Assembly (NCBI GenBank): GCA_021404565.1
Contig: JAAWWF010000010.1
Coordinates: 124,001 to 188,000 of the forward strand
Origin: Roseivirga sp.
GTDB lineage: Bacteria > Bacteroidota > Bacteroidia > Cytophagales > Cyclobacteriaceae
DNA length: 64,000 nt
Direction of reading: 5' to 3'
The translations under genes and the position numbers were made by a program. The first letter of the stretch is position 1; each line of letters starts with the position of its first letter. The notes beneath the pieces were generated by a model. The model worked only from the letters and a program-made list of their open reading frames with translations. It made no database searches and had not been told where the DNA came from. Positions 1-8,785 of this stretch are shown in pieces.

Positions 1-1
1 G

Positions 2-406
2 AAAGGCTTACAGAGGTCTGTAGCAAGTGAATTAGAAAGCATTTTCAAACAGAACCCGACAAATCTTCAAATTGACATTTATATCAAAGATCAGATATTG
101 TTTCAGATCATGGAGGCAAAGGTTTTCGAACAGTACAACTTTCAAGCCCATAGCCCGAATAATTTCGCGGCCCTCCATTTCTTTAACAAGAACAAAACAC
201 TCACGTTTGACAAGTTGTCGAAATTCCAGTATCTGGATTTTGGAGATCTATACTATCATTTTGAAGAACCTAAGGGAAATCACAATTTCATAAAAGAGAT
301 TGGCAAGACACCTGAAGATATAGAGAGGGAAATAGATGCTGCTTTTAAAGATATTTATGAACTGGCAGACTTGACCGACATCACAATCCAGTATCTCGAT
401 TATTAA
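2..406 (+). CDS. C-terminal part of an unrecognised protein (5' end outside window)
   Basis: The frame is open from the first complete codon of the window to a TAA at 404-406, so this is the last 134 codons of a gene that starts upstream. The visible part is soluble, mixed alpha/beta and rich in aromatic and charged residues, and ends in DITIQYLDY. No transmembrane segment or catalytic motif is visible and I do not recognise the family. A TTG at 98 could be read as a start, but the frame continues upstream without a stop, so truncation by the window edge is more likely. Confidence 0.6.
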   Translation, partial: KGLQRSVASELESIFKQNPTNLQIDIYIKDQILFQIMEAKVFEQYNFQAHSPNNFAALHFFNKNKTLTFDKLSKFQYLDFGDLYYHFEEPKGNHNFIKEIGKTPEDIEREIDAAFKDIYELADLTDITIQYLDY

Positions 407-492
407 AACGAACTATCTGGCACCCTAATTTTTAATTACCCGGGGTATTCATCATCACATATATCATTCTAAATTGAATAAAAGCACCTGAT

Positions 493-1020
493 ATGACTGA
501 CCTGCGTTACCCTATTGGCGAATTGAGTTTTCCAGACGTGATTTCTGAGGATCACCTCAAAGCAAACATAGAAGCCATTCGTAGTACTCCTGAAAGAATG
601 ACCAAAGCCCTGAGCGGCCTCACCGATGAACAGTTGGATACCCCCTATCGTCCGGGAGGCTGGACAGTAAGGCAACTCGCACATCACGTGCCTGACAGTC
701 ACTTGCACAGTTACCTTCGCTTTCATTGGGCGCTCACCGAAGACAGTCCTATGATCAAACCTTATGATGAAAAAAGCTGGGCTACTATGGACTACCATCA
801 ATCTGTACCGGTGGCTGTTTCGCTCAACCTGCTAAAAGCCATTCACGATCGCTGGATGGTTCTGATAGACAACCTCACAGAAGAGGATATGGCCTGCAGC
901 TATCGCCATCCCGAGGACGGGCAAACCTACTCTGTCAAAAAAGCAATTCTGGTTTATGGCTGGCATGGAGATCATCACATAGGCCATATCCTGGCACTGA
1001 GGGAAAGAATGGGTTGGTAG
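493..1020 (+). CDS. YfiT/BstA-like DinB-fold metal-dependent enzyme
   Basis: This 175-residue protein matches the YfiT (bacillithiol-transferase-like) branch of the DinB/YfiT four-helix superfamily. The signature YRPGGWTVRQLAHHVPDSH lies at residues 52-70, and WHGDHHIGHI lies near the C-terminus (157-166). His65, His161 and His165 fit the three-histidine metal site of the family. Bacteroidota members are usually annotated as putative metal-dependent hydrolases, and the true substrate, possibly a low-molecular-weight thiol, cannot be read from sequence. The ATG at 493 gives the normal family length. It appears monocistronic. Confidence 0.85.
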   Translation: MTDLRYPIGELSFPDVISEDHLKANIEAIRSTPERMTKALSGLTDEQLDTPYRPGGWTVRQLAHHVPDSHLHSYLRFHWALTEDSPMIKPYDEKSWATMDYHQSVPVAVSLNLLKAIHDRWMVLIDNLTEEDMACSYRHPEDGQTYSVKKAILVYGWHGDHHIGHILALRERMGW

Positions 1021-1075
1021 ATGTAGTGTGAGGGTATTCTGTATTGGGTATCTTGTGATGGGTATCGTCTCGGAT

Positions 1076-1135
1076 GTATTGAGTAGGTTTAATTCGTTTC
1101 TCTCAACACTCAACTCAATACGCATTACTCAATAC
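1076..1135. repeat. Intergenic inverted repeat with degenerate GTATTGRGTA copies
   Basis: GTATTGAGTA at 1076-1085 is the exact reverse complement of TACTCAATAC at 1126-1135. Looser copies of the same words lie on both sides from about 1030 to 1150. It sits between two plus-strand genes. The arms are 40 nt apart, too far for a simple terminator, and no function is evident. Confidence 0.45.
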
Positions 1136-1218
1136 GAGGTACTCATTACTGTAAATCATACTTTGGTATGAGTGGCCATTCCGGCTATTTTTAGTGCTTT
1201 GAAGCAAACAAAAAGATT

Positions 1219-1605
1219 ATGAGCGATAAAAACGAATCTGTATATGGTACCATAGGCTGGATGGACCTTACCGTTCCCAATGCCACCGAGGTCAAAGATT
1301 TCTATGTAGATGTAGCAGGCTGGAAAGCTGAACCTGTCAACATGGGAGACTATGAAGACTATAGCATGCTGGCCAATGGTGAGGCCAAGGCAGGAGTTTG
1401 CCATAAAAAAGGAACCAACAGTAACATCCCTTCCCAATGGATGATTTACATTAATGTACCTAATCTGGAAGAGAGCAGAGCAAAATGTGAAGCAGGTGGA
1501 GGCAAGTTATTGACTGATATTAAAAGTGCGGGAAGTATGGGGCGCTATTGTTTCATTGAAGATCCGGCCGGAGCAGCTTTTGCACTCTTTGAGCCTGCAG
1601 TCTAA
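1219..1605 (+). CDS. VOC (glyoxalase/bleomycin-resistance fold) family protein
   Basis: The 128-residue product has the two beta-alpha-beta-beta-beta modules of the vicinal oxygen chelate fold. The first opens with GTIGWMDLTVPNATEVKDFY, the usual entry strand and helix. The second contains WMIYINVPNLEESRAKCEAGG and ends in FIEDPAGAAFALFEP, the typical final strand with its conserved DPxGxxFxLxxP. These proteins bind a divalent metal and catalyse isomerisations, dioxygenations or epoxide opening, or sequester drugs. The substrate here is unknown. The ATG at 1219 leaves no unassigned N-terminal extension. Confidence 0.85.
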   Translation: MSDKNESVYGTIGWMDLTVPNATEVKDFYVDVAGWKAEPVNMGDYEDYSMLANGEAKAGVCHKKGTNSNIPSQWMIYINVPNLEESRAKCEAGGGKLLTDIKSAGSMGRYCFIEDPAGAAFALFEPAV

Positions 1606-1689
1606 TCATTTTCAAAGGGCGTTCATGACCCTGTGAATGCCCTGTACAAATCTCATTGGCAAATATTCGTACTTTTAAGTCTCGACTTT

Positions 1690-2499
1690 ATGAGGTACTT
1701 CTTATCCATAGGCCTGTTTCTCATTGCCGGTTTTATCCCCAATGAGAAGGAAAACTGCAATACCTGCAATAAGCAGGACTGGGAATATAACTGTGCAGGC
1801 AACACACTCTCCATGAACTTCAGGCTTTGTATGGATATCTCCGAAGTATCCGGACTGATGTATAAAACCTTTCTGGAAGACCTGAAATCTGCTCATGGAG
1901 AAAGCTCTGAAGAGTATAAGAGCAACCTACCCGATTTTAAGAAATGGGAAGCCCTCTTCCCGGGTTTGACCACCTCCGAAATCTCGGCAAAATACTTTGA
2001 CACTGATGATTTTGCCCTGGCACCTATGATGGCGGTGTCTTATGCGCAAGCCGTCAAATTCTGTGACTGGCGAACGGAGCAATTCAAAAAAGAACTCAGT
2101 AGAATGAGTAAAGAAGACAGGGCTCAGTTCCCTAAAGACTTCAGGTTCAGACTGCCTACTGCCAAAGAGTGGGGCAGAATTCGCTTTATGACTCAACCCA
2201 AGGGAATGGTAAAGAACATTCAGAAGATCACATCTGGTACCACCAAAGCTTATAAGCTCAAAAGAAACCCATTGCTCAATACCCACCCAAAACTCAGCCA
2301 TATTTATAATCAGTTAGACACTAAGCTTGCTATGTACAATCTCTTCAATAACGTGGCGGAAATGACAGCAGAAGAAGGTATCGCTATGGGAGGAAGTTGG
2401 CAAGGGCAGAATGCCGATAACCGTTTCGAGCGACAGTTTAAGTATGATGAACCAGAGGCCTGGCTGGGGTTCAGATGTATTTTTGAAATACTGAAATAA
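1690..2499 (+). CDS. Exported SUMF1/FGE-sulfatase-fold protein
   Basis: About 269 residues. The ATG at 1690 is chosen because it directly precedes a hydrophobic export signal (MRYFLSIGLFLIAGF); the frame is open further upstream, but that extension looks non-coding. The body has formylglycine-generating-enzyme (SUMF1/EgtB/PvdO) features: PMMAVSYAQAVKFCDWR, FRLPTAKEWGRIRFM, then NNVAEMTAEEG, GGSWQGQ and a final LGFRCIFE. Family members can be copper-dependent formylglycine generators, iron sulfoxide synthases or non-enzymatic lipoprotein and gliding components. A cysteine cluster (CNTCNK) follows the signal. No sulfatase lies nearby, so formylglycine synthesis is not supported by context. Confidence 0.75.
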   Translation: MRYFLSIGLFLIAGFIPNEKENCNTCNKQDWEYNCAGNTLSMNFRLCMDISEVSGLMYKTFLEDLKSAHGESSEEYKSNLPDFKKWEALFPGLTTSEISAKYFDTDDFALAPMMAVSYAQAVKFCDWRTEQFKKELSRMSKEDRAQFPKDFRFRLPTAKEWGRIRFMTQPKGMVKNIQKITSGTTKAYKLKRNPLLNTHPKLSHIYNQLDTKLAMYNLFNNVAEMTAEEGIAMGGSWQGQNADNRFERQFKYDEPEAWLGFRCIFEILK

Positions 2500-2514
2500 G
2501 ATTTTCTTCCCGGC

Positions 2515-3663
2515 CTATAGCATCCCCGCTACCACAAAGCCAAAGTAAGTACCCACTCCTGAACCAATCGATCCGGCCAGGATAGCAGGTAGCAACAGGT
2601 CGTCACGCTTAAAGCTTTTGGCCAATGCCAGGGCAGTAGAGCCACCACCGATATTGGCCTGGGAGGCGATTGCCACCAGTGCCCAGTCCGTCTTAAAAAA
2701 CCAGCCTACGAGGAGCATAAAAAGGCCATGAATCACCACAATGGCGGTAGTAAAAACCAAAATACCCAAGGCATGCTCTCCAACATCTACCAGCGCTGTT
2801 ACTTCACAAAAAGCACCTACCACAGTCAGGAAAAGGTAGACTGAAAACATACCCAGCAATTTGGCTCCGGATAGTCTCTGAATTGCCTTGAATTGTGCCA
2901 TTACCAGGGCAAAGGTGGTCAGCAACAAGATTGAGGGAAAGGATACACCTAGCTCTCCCAGCCAGCCACTGATCTGATCGGAGACAAGTAAAGTCGACAA
3001 ACCCAGCGCCAGCAGAATGGATAGCTGCAGGGGATCTACCTTTTCGTGATCATGTTCGTCAGTAGAAATATCTTCTCCACCGACTACCCGCAATTCAGGG
3101 TTGGGCCTGAAACGTCCCATGATTTTAGGAATGCTCAATGTTACCATCATCCAGATGGCCGTTACGATATTATCAGCCACTACCACCCCCGTATAGGTGG
3201 CCCCTTCCCTGACCACATCATAGTGCAGCGCCACTGCGTTAAAGTTGACAGACCCCCCAATGTAGGTTCCGGTCATCATACCGGCAATGGCATTGTAAGA
3301 ATCGCCAAAAACTGTTTCTATAGATACCAGTTGCAATGCTACCAGCACGCCAACAATGGTTCCCAGAGCACCTACAAAAAACATAACAAGCATAGGGACA
3401 CCTGCCTTCTTCAGTTTTTTAAGACTGACACCCAAAAGCAAAAAGAAAATACACATGGGAGCGACATATTTGAAAATACCATCATACACGGGACTGGCAT
3501 TGGAAGCTGAAGGAATCAGCCCCAGATTGGCAAAGATGGCTCCAAGAATGATCACGAGCAGGGAGCTACTCAGGTGTTTTAAAACAGTTTTTCTGCACAG
3601 CCACTCAGAGGCAGCAATCAGAAAACACAGGAAAGCGAGGATGTAAAGTGGATTTTGAATCAT
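2515..3663 (-). CDS. DUF819 (YjcL-like) multi-pass membrane protein
   Basis: About 382 residues made almost entirely of hydrophobic helices, arranged as two related halves. Conserved glycine-rich stretches include GMMTGTYIGGSVNFNAVA and ASQANIGGGSTALALAKS. These are hallmarks of the DUF819 family, which resembles sodium-coupled and LrgB-type transporter folds. The transported substrate is unknown. A hydrophilic insert rich in Asp, Glu and His (EDISTDEHDHEKVDP) sits mid-protein, probably a cytoplasmic loop between the halves. I chose the ATG at 3663 (MIQNPLYILAFL) because it begins at the first membrane helix; the frame extends to 3711. It converges with the plus-strand gene ending at 2499. 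Confidence 0.8.
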   Translation of the reverse strand: MIQNPLYILAFLCFLIAASEWLCRKTVLKHLSSSLLVIILGAIFANLGLIPSASNASPVYDGIFKYVAPMCIFFLLLGVSLKKLKKAGVPMLVMFFVGALGTIVGVLVALQLVSIETVFGDSYNAIAGMMTGTYIGGSVNFNAVALHYDVVREGATYTGVVVADNIVTAIWMMVTLSIPKIMGRFRPNPELRVVGGEDISTDEHDHEKVDPLQLSILLALGLSTLLVSDQISGWLGELGVSFPSILLLTTFALVMAQFKAIQRLSGAKLLGMFSVYLFLTVVGAFCEVTALVDVGEHALGILVFTTAIVVIHGLFMLLVGWFFKTDWALVAIASQANIGGGSTALALAKSFKRDDLLLPAILAGSIGSGVGTYFGFVVAGML

Positions 3664-3800
3664 GGGCCAAAATCCAAGATAGAAAATCAGTATGAGAAAA
3701 CCACTCGCCAATCTGTGAGGGGCTATCTAAAGCGCGGTATCCCTGGTCCATTGTTTTAAAACCAGTGGTTAACTGCGACCTCAGTTGGGCTAAACAACAG

Positions 3801-3896
3801 GGAACTTAACGGACGGTGTCCATTTCCTTTTTTATCAACCCTGTTAGGCTAATTAGTACTCATACCCTCTTTAAGTTCCTTATATGGACACCGTCC
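3801..3896. repeat. Pair of crossed inverted repeats (REP-like)
   Basis: Two different words each recur in inverted form and in the same order. GGAACTTAA at 3801-3809 pairs with TTAAGTTCC at 3871-3879. GGACGGTGTCCAT at 3811-3823 pairs with ATGGACACCGTCC at 3884-3896. The order a, b, a', b' gives crossing pairs rather than one nested hairpin. The GGAC..GTCC core is also partly self-complementary. The element fills most of the 359-nt gap 3664-4022. It resembles REP-type intergenic elements, and a RAYT-type transposase gene lies at 20904-21452. Confidence 0.55.
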
Positions 3897-3957
3897 CTGA
3901 TGTAACGAAACAACCCCAAAGGGCACTGTCCCTCCCAGGGTTTCTTCAAACAAAAAC

Positions 3958-4013
3958 TATTTACTTAACAAATGTGAAAATAATTTATTAGTTTTACTTT
4001 TGTTAAGTAAATA
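3958..4013 (+). promoter_or_regulatory. Operator and promoter of the first PadR-permease operon
   Basis: A perfect 15-bp inverted repeat is present: TATTTACTTAACAAA at 3958-3972 and TTTGTTAAGTAAATA at 3999-4013. The right arm overlaps a Bacteroidota -7 element, TACTTTTG, at 3995-4002. Transcription would then start about 4009, some 14 nt before the PadR start codon at 4023. PadR proteins commonly autoregulate by binding such palindromes, so this is the expected autorepressor site. That assignment is inference. Confidence 0.7.
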
Positions 4014-4022
4014 AATCGATCG

Positions 4023-4352
4023 ATGGGCGAACATTCACTGGGAGAATTTGAGGAGTTGGTACTTCTCTTTGTAGCAGCATTCAACAATGAAGCCTATGGC
4101 GTATTGATTCTGGAAAACCTTGAAAAGAAGCTTGAAAAAAAGGTAAACATCAGCGCAGTGCATGTGGCTCTGAAGCGGATGGAGAATAAAGGCTTCGTTG
4201 AATCGAACTATGGCGGTATCACAAATGAGCGAGGTGGACGCAGAAAGAAATACTATAGCATTACAGCAACCGGAAAGAAAATGCTGGATAGACAGTATGA
4301 GCTGAGAACAAGCATTTATAAAGAGATTCCCAAGATTTCATTTGGTCAATGA
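4023..4352 (+). CDS. PadR family transcriptional regulator
   Basis: A 109-residue winged-helix protein. The N-terminus SLGEFEELVLLFVAAF is the typical PadR opening. The recognition helix falls in ISAVHVALKRMENKGFVE, followed by the wing GGRRKKYYSITATGKKML. It belongs to the short subgroup found directly upstream of FtsX-type permeases in Bacteroidota. It overlaps the permease gene by an ATGA (4349-4352), which indicates translational coupling. A 15-bp inverted repeat on its promoter is the likely autoregulatory operator. A paralogous pair lies at 48014-51030. Confidence 0.9.
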   Translation: MGEHSLGEFEELVLLFVAAFNNEAYGVLILENLEKKLEKKVNISAVHVALKRMENKGFVESNYGGITNERGGRRKKYYSITATGKKMLDRQYELRTSIYKEIPKISFGQ

Positions 4353-7027
4353 AAGTGCAACCACCCAAGCTTATCTGGAAATTCTTTCGATGGTTTTGCC
4401 GGAAAGATTACCTCGAAGAAATCGAGGGTGACCTGGTAGAGCTTTTCGAAAAACAATATGAAACATCACCTGGTCGTGCCAGGCGAAGATTTACCTGGAG
4501 CGTGCTACGCTATTTCAGACCGGGGTTTATAAGGTCATTCAGCCCCCTCACTAACTCAAACACAACAACCATGTTCAAAAACAACATTAAAATTGCCTGG
4601 AGAAACCTGAAAAGACAGCCTTTCTTCACCTTTCTCAACACATTTGGTCTGGCGGTCGGCATGGCCGGTACCTTGCTGATAGCCCTGTTCATTCATGATG
4701 AGCTTCGCTTCGATCGTATGTTCTCCGATGCGGATCGCATCTACAGGGTAAACATCAACAACAGGACTGCAGGAGAAACCAGCGACTATGCCTCAGTATC
4801 AGGTCCTTTGGCCAATGTGATGCGGGCAGACTTCCCTCAGGCCGAGCTGATCACCCGGTTTAAAGAGTCAAACAGTGTCCTTTTACGTAAGGATGACAGC
4901 CAAAAGAATGTAAAAGAGGAAAAGGTAGTGGGGGTGGATGAAACCTTCTTCGAAATGTTCGGAATACGACTCCTCCAGGGCAATGAAGCCACGGCACTAT
5001 TAGAACCAAGGTCCATTGTACTTACCTCCACAGCTGTCGAAAAGCACTTTCCGGATGGTGACGCGGTTGGCAAAAGCCTGACCATAGACAATGGTCAGGC
5101 CTATCTGGTAACTGGCATTGTGGAGGATATGCCTAAAAGCTCCTTCCTGAGAGATTATCAGGTTTTTATTTCTCTTTCAACCTACGAAGATGCCAAGAGC
5201 ATTGCCTGGAACAACTGGAGCTACCCCACCTTTGTAAAGCTGGTGCCCGGTGCCGACCCTGAGACCTTGCATACCTTCCTCAGCGGAGTAAAAGACAACT
5301 ACCTGATTCCATGGGCCATGACTTTCATACCCGGGCTTACTGTAGAAAGCTCGCGACAGGATGAGAAAGAAACCGGCAACTACATGAGATTCGGAGCGAT
5401 TGCCATGACTGACATTCATCTTCACTCTCCCAACATTGAAGGGGAACTCAATGCCAACAGCGATATACAGAATGTCTATATCCTTTCATTTATAGGACTT
5501 TTTCTGATTTTACTGGCTTCGGTCAATTTCATGAATCTTTCTACTGCCCGGTCAATGAAAAGAGCTAAGGAAGTAGGCATTCGCAAAACACTGGGATCGA
5601 GCAGACCTGGACTTATCAAACAGTTTTTAACGGAGGCCGGCCTGGTATCGTTTATCTCGCTACTATTGGCAGTCGCTGCAGCGGCTCTGGCCCTGCCCTA
5701 CTTCAATGAGCTTTCGGGCAAGAGCATTACCATCCCCTTAGCTCAGCCAGGCTTCTGGTTAGCTCTATTGCTTACGACTTTGATCCTGGGGCTGATTTCC
5801 GGCAGTTACCCGGCCTTTCTTATGTCCAAATTTGCTCCCCACAATGCACTTAAAGCAGGTGGGGAAAACAGCCTGAAGGGAGGCAAAGTCAGAAACCTGC
5901 TGGTTGTCTTCCAATTTGCAGTTTCCATTTTTCTCATAGCCAGTACCCTGGTGGTTTTTCAGCAACTGAGCTTTATACAAAACAAGAATCTCGGGTTCAA
6001 AAAAGACCAGGTATTAATCATTGATGATGCCGATGCTGCGGGAGAACAACTTGAATCCTTTAAAACTGAGGTAGAACGCTTGTCCCTGGTAGAAAGCGTA
6101 TCACTCAGTAGCTACTTACCCACTCCTTCTGACCGAAATGGCATTACCTTCTTTGTTGACGATGCCACAAACACAGACAATGCCATTATCATTGGCAACT
6201 GGGATATAGACCATGATTATCTACCGACCATCGGACTCGAACTGATTGCCGGTAGAAACTTCAATCCACAATTGAAGTCGGATTCCAGCAGCCTGATCAT
6301 CAACGAGTCTACCTTACAGATGCTGGGTGGTACGGCAGAAGAAGCCATAGGCAGACAGATGACAAGTGATTTCAGGCGTGAGGATAAAGAGAATGCTCAC
6401 TTTATGACCGTAATCGGTGTAGTGCGGAACTTCCATTTTGAATCGCTTCGCAATGATATTGATGCATTGAGTCTGACCCTGGGCAAGGGTGCCAACAAAG
6501 CAATCATCAAGCTAAACCCAGGTGATTTCAGCGGTAGTATTGCACAGATTGAGGAGCTTTGGGCCAAGGTAGCTCCCGGTCAGCTTTTTAATTACTACTT
6601 CATGGACGACTCTTTTAATGAAACCTATGAAGCGGAGCAACGCCTTGGCAGTATCTTCATTACCTTCACCGTACTTTCCCTGTTTATCGCCTGCCTTGGC
6701 TTATTTGGACTGGCAGCTTTCAATGCTGAGAAAAGATCGAAAGAGATTGGTATCAGAAAAGTATTGGGTGCCTCGGTAGGTCAAATCACCTATAGGCTTT
6801 CCATTGACTTTTTAAAATTAGTGGGTTTCGCGATCGTCCTATCCATTCCGCTGGCCTGGTACGCCATGAATCAGTGGCTGCAGGACTTTTCTTACCGCAT
6901 AGAGATTTCCTGGTGGATTTTTGCCTTATCGGCCCTGCTTGCTGTAGCCATTTCCATCCTTACCGTGAGCCAGCAAAGTGTGAGGGCAGCACTCAGCAAC
7001 CCTGTAAAATCATTAAAGGTGGAGTAA
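4349..7027 (+). CDS. ABC transporter permease with N-terminal prefix domain and two MacB/FtsX units
   Basis: The 892-residue protein starts with a cytoplasmic prefix of about 80 residues (WKFFRWFCRKDYLEEIEGDL), which marks the permeases that accompany PadR regulators. A first membrane helix near residue 100 follows, then a periplasmic MacB-type core and an FtsX domain with KRAKEVGIRKTLGSSRPGLI. A second periplasmic core and a second FtsX domain with KRSKEIGIRKVLGASVGQIT complete it. Such double permeases work with a separate ATPase in mechanotransmission or export of peptides and lipids. No ATPase gene is adjacent, so its partner must be encoded elsewhere. Confidence 0.9.
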   Translation: MKVQPPKLIWKFFRWFCRKDYLEEIEGDLVELFEKQYETSPGRARRRFTWSVLRYFRPGFIRSFSPLTNSNTTTMFKNNIKIAWRNLKRQPFFTFLNTFGLAVGMAGTLLIALFIHDELRFDRMFSDADRIYRVNINNRTAGETSDYASVSGPLANVMRADFPQAELITRFKESNSVLLRKDDSQKNVKEEKVVGVDETFFEMFGIRLLQGNEATALLEPRSIVLTSTAVEKHFPDGDAVGKSLTIDNGQAYLVTGIVEDMPKSSFLRDYQVFISLSTYEDAKSIAWNNWSYPTFVKLVPGADPETLHTFLSGVKDNYLIPWAMTFIPGLTVESSRQDEKETGNYMRFGAIAMTDIHLHSPNIEGELNANSDIQNVYILSFIGLFLILLASVNFMNLSTARSMKRAKEVGIRKTLGSSRPGLIKQFLTEAGLVSFISLLLAVAAAALALPYFNELSGKSITIPLAQPGFWLALLLTTLILGLISGSYPAFLMSKFAPHNALKAGGENSLKGGKVRNLLVVFQFAVSIFLIASTLVVFQQLSFIQNKNLGFKKDQVLIIDDADAAGEQLESFKTEVERLSLVESVSLSSYLPTPSDRNGITFFVDDATNTDNAIIIGNWDIDHDYLPTIGLELIAGRNFNPQLKSDSSSLIINESTLQMLGGTAEEAIGRQMTSDFRREDKENAHFMTVIGVVRNFHFESLRNDIDALSLTLGKGANKAIIKLNPGDFSGSIAQIEELWAKVAPGQLFNYYFMDDSFNETYEAEQRLGSIFITFTVLSLFIACLGLFGLAAFNAEKRSKEIGIRKVLGASVGQITYRLSIDFLKLVGFAIVLSIPLAWYAMNQWLQDFSYRIEISWWIFALSALLAVAISILTVSQQSVRAALSNPVKSLKVE

Positions 7028-7038
7028 TGATCTCAGAA

Positions 7039-7071
7039 CCAGGCTATTTCTGAGTGTTAGAAGTAGCCTGG
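7039..7071. terminator. Convergent hairpin between permease and LytTR regulator
   Basis: CCAGGCTA (7039-7046) and TAGCCTGG (7064-7071) form an 8-bp stem extended inward by TTCT/AGAA. It lies between two convergent genes and probably ends transcription from both sides, although no strong T-tract is visible. Confidence 0.6.
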
Positions 7072-7082
7072 ATATTCACCTG

Positions 7083-7766
7083 TTAATAGCCAAGCCCTTG
7101 TAAAACACTTTCCCTAAAGGCCTGCCCAATAGACACCATTTGCTCACCAATCTTGATCTGATTGCCCTCAATATATTCTACCTTGCTCTTAGATATGATG
7201 AAGGACTTATGTGTTCTGATAAACTGCGCCTCGGGCAGCTCGGCCAGGAGCCTTTTCAGGGTACTGGCAATAATCAACACACGATCCCTGGTATGCACCT
7301 TCACATAGTCGCCAAGGGCTTCAAAAAAGAGGATATCATCGTAGGCAGTACGGTACATCTTTTTGTCCGCTTTGAGCATTATAAAATCGCTGACCTCCTT
7401 TTCCTGGCCACCATTCTTTCCCTTTACTTTGTTGATTGCCTTGACGAAACGCTCAAAGGAAAAAGGTTTGAGCAGATAGTCAATCGCATCCAACTCAAAA
7501 CCCTCTACAGCGAATTCAGGATAGGCTGTGGTAAAAACCACCATGGGTTTCTGGTTGAGCGACTTGTAAAAGTTAATACCTGAAAGCTTGGGCATGTTGA
7601 TGTCGAGAAAGATGAGATCGATCGTACTCTCCTCAAGACGGGTCATGGCCTCAAAAGCATCCTTGCATTCAGCCAGCAAGCTGAGATCGGGGTGGTCCTC
7701 CACATATTTCCTCAGTACATCTCTCGACAAAGGCTCATCATCGATGATCAGACAATTGATACTCAT
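7083..7766 (-). CDS. LytTR family response regulator
   Basis: 227 residues. The receiver domain at about 1-118 has acidic Asp9 and Asp10, phospho-acceptor Asp55 in FLDINMPK, Thr79/Thr80 and Lys100 in LLKPF. A LytTR DNA-binding domain follows, with the typical ending FIRTHKSFIISKSKVEYIEG. It overlaps the histidine kinase gene at 7763-8785 by an ATGA, so the two are translationally coupled and form a cognate pair. The lipoprotein gene further upstream belongs to the same transcript. Targets of the regulator are not apparent. Confidence 0.95.
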   Translation of the reverse strand: MSINCLIIDDEPLSRDVLRKYVEDHPDLSLLAECKDAFEAMTRLEESTIDLIFLDINMPKLSGINFYKSLNQKPMVVFTTAYPEFAVEGFELDAIDYLLKPFSFERFVKAINKVKGKNGGQEKEVSDFIMLKADKKMYRTAYDDILFFEALGDYVKVHTRDRVLIIASTLKRLLAELPEAQFIRTHKSFIISKSKVEYIEGNQIKIGEQMVSIGQAFRESVLQGLGY

Positions 7767-8785
7767 AATTGAATTTTTAAATTAACCCTGTACAGGTTCT
7801 CCCGGTCTTCAATGGTAAATTCGTGTTTTCCAGGGTAAATAAGTGTGAGTCTCCTTTTTACATTTTCCAACCCTATCCCCCCGTATTTACCCTTTTCCAT
7901 ATCGTCAACCTCTCCCTTATTATTTTCTATCTCAAAGTTGATCTGGTTTTCATTACACTCAAGCAGCATCTTCACATAAGCTTTGTCTGATACTCCCTTT
8001 ACCCCATGTTTAAAGCTGTTCTCGATCAGGGGAAAAAACAAAAGCGGGGCAATCTTATATTTGAGCGGATCTCCCTTAATCTGGAAACTTATCTCTGAGC
8101 TTGCATCGGCCCGCAGTTTTTGAAGCCCAATATAGTTCTCCATCATCTCTACCTCTTTTGCCAGCTCCACGGTAGACTCTCCTACCTCGTAAAGCATATA
8201 ACGGAGCAGGTTGGAGAGTTCAAGTACCGTATCAGGGGTTTGCTCACTTTTGGCCAGTGCCTGAGAATAGATACTGTTGAGGCTATTGAATAAGAAATGT
8301 GGGTTTACCTGCGACTTCAGGGAGTTGAGCTCAATCGCCAGCTTTTCTTTCTCTACCCTCTGAAGCACATACCAGGACTTGGAGAGCTTTAAAAGAGCGG
8401 TTAGCACAAAATAAATAGTAAAAATAGTGACCGGCACCTCCCAATCAGTGAAGGAAACCATATAGTATTCTGTGGGGAGCAGCGGTAGCAGTATTTCAAA
8501 GGTCAGTTCATGAACGCCATATGCTGCTGCAATGGAAAGCACTCCCGTAAAGACATAAGAAACATAGCGCCCCTTTTGCAAAAACCTGGGAATAAGCAGG
8601 CCCAGGTTTACATAGACCAGAAAAAACAGTGGTATATGAAACAGCCCGGCATAGAAGAAGTCTATGAACTTAACAGTGTTGGAGATAGAGAAATAGCTGC
8701 CGATACCATAAATGGACAACACCCAGAAGACCGGGTGCTGAAACCATTTAGCGTTGATAAGCTGATACAATCTCTTTTTGATCAT
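7763..8785 (-). CDS. LytS/YehU-type sensor histidine kinase (His_kinase family)
   Basis: 340 residues. Four predicted membrane helices occupy the first 135 residues without an extracellular sensor domain. A short coiled coil follows and then the His_kinase module: SQVNPHFLFNSLNSIYSQ carries the phospho-accepting His, and PLIENSFKHGVKG is the N box of the ATPase domain. The G box is YGGIGLENVKRRL. It is coupled by four-base overlaps to both the lipoprotein gene upstream and the LytTR regulator downstream. The lack of a periplasmic domain suggests membrane or partner-mediated sensing. Confidence 0.95.
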   Translation of the reverse strand: MIKKRLYQLINAKWFQHPVFWVLSIYGIGSYFSISNTVKFIDFFYAGLFHIPLFFLVYVNLGLLIPRFLQKGRYVSYVFTGVLSIAAAYGVHELTFEILLPLLPTEYYMVSFTDWEVPVTIFTIYFVLTALLKLSKSWYVLQRVEKEKLAIELNSLKSQVNPHFLFNSLNSIYSQALAKSEQTPDTVLELSNLLRYMLYEVGESTVELAKEVEMMENYIGLQKLRADASSEISFQIKGDPLKYKIAPLLFFPLIENSFKHGVKGVSDKAYVKMLLECNENQINFEIENNKGEVDDMEKGKYGGIGLENVKRRLTLIYPGKHEFTIEDRENLYRVNLKIQL

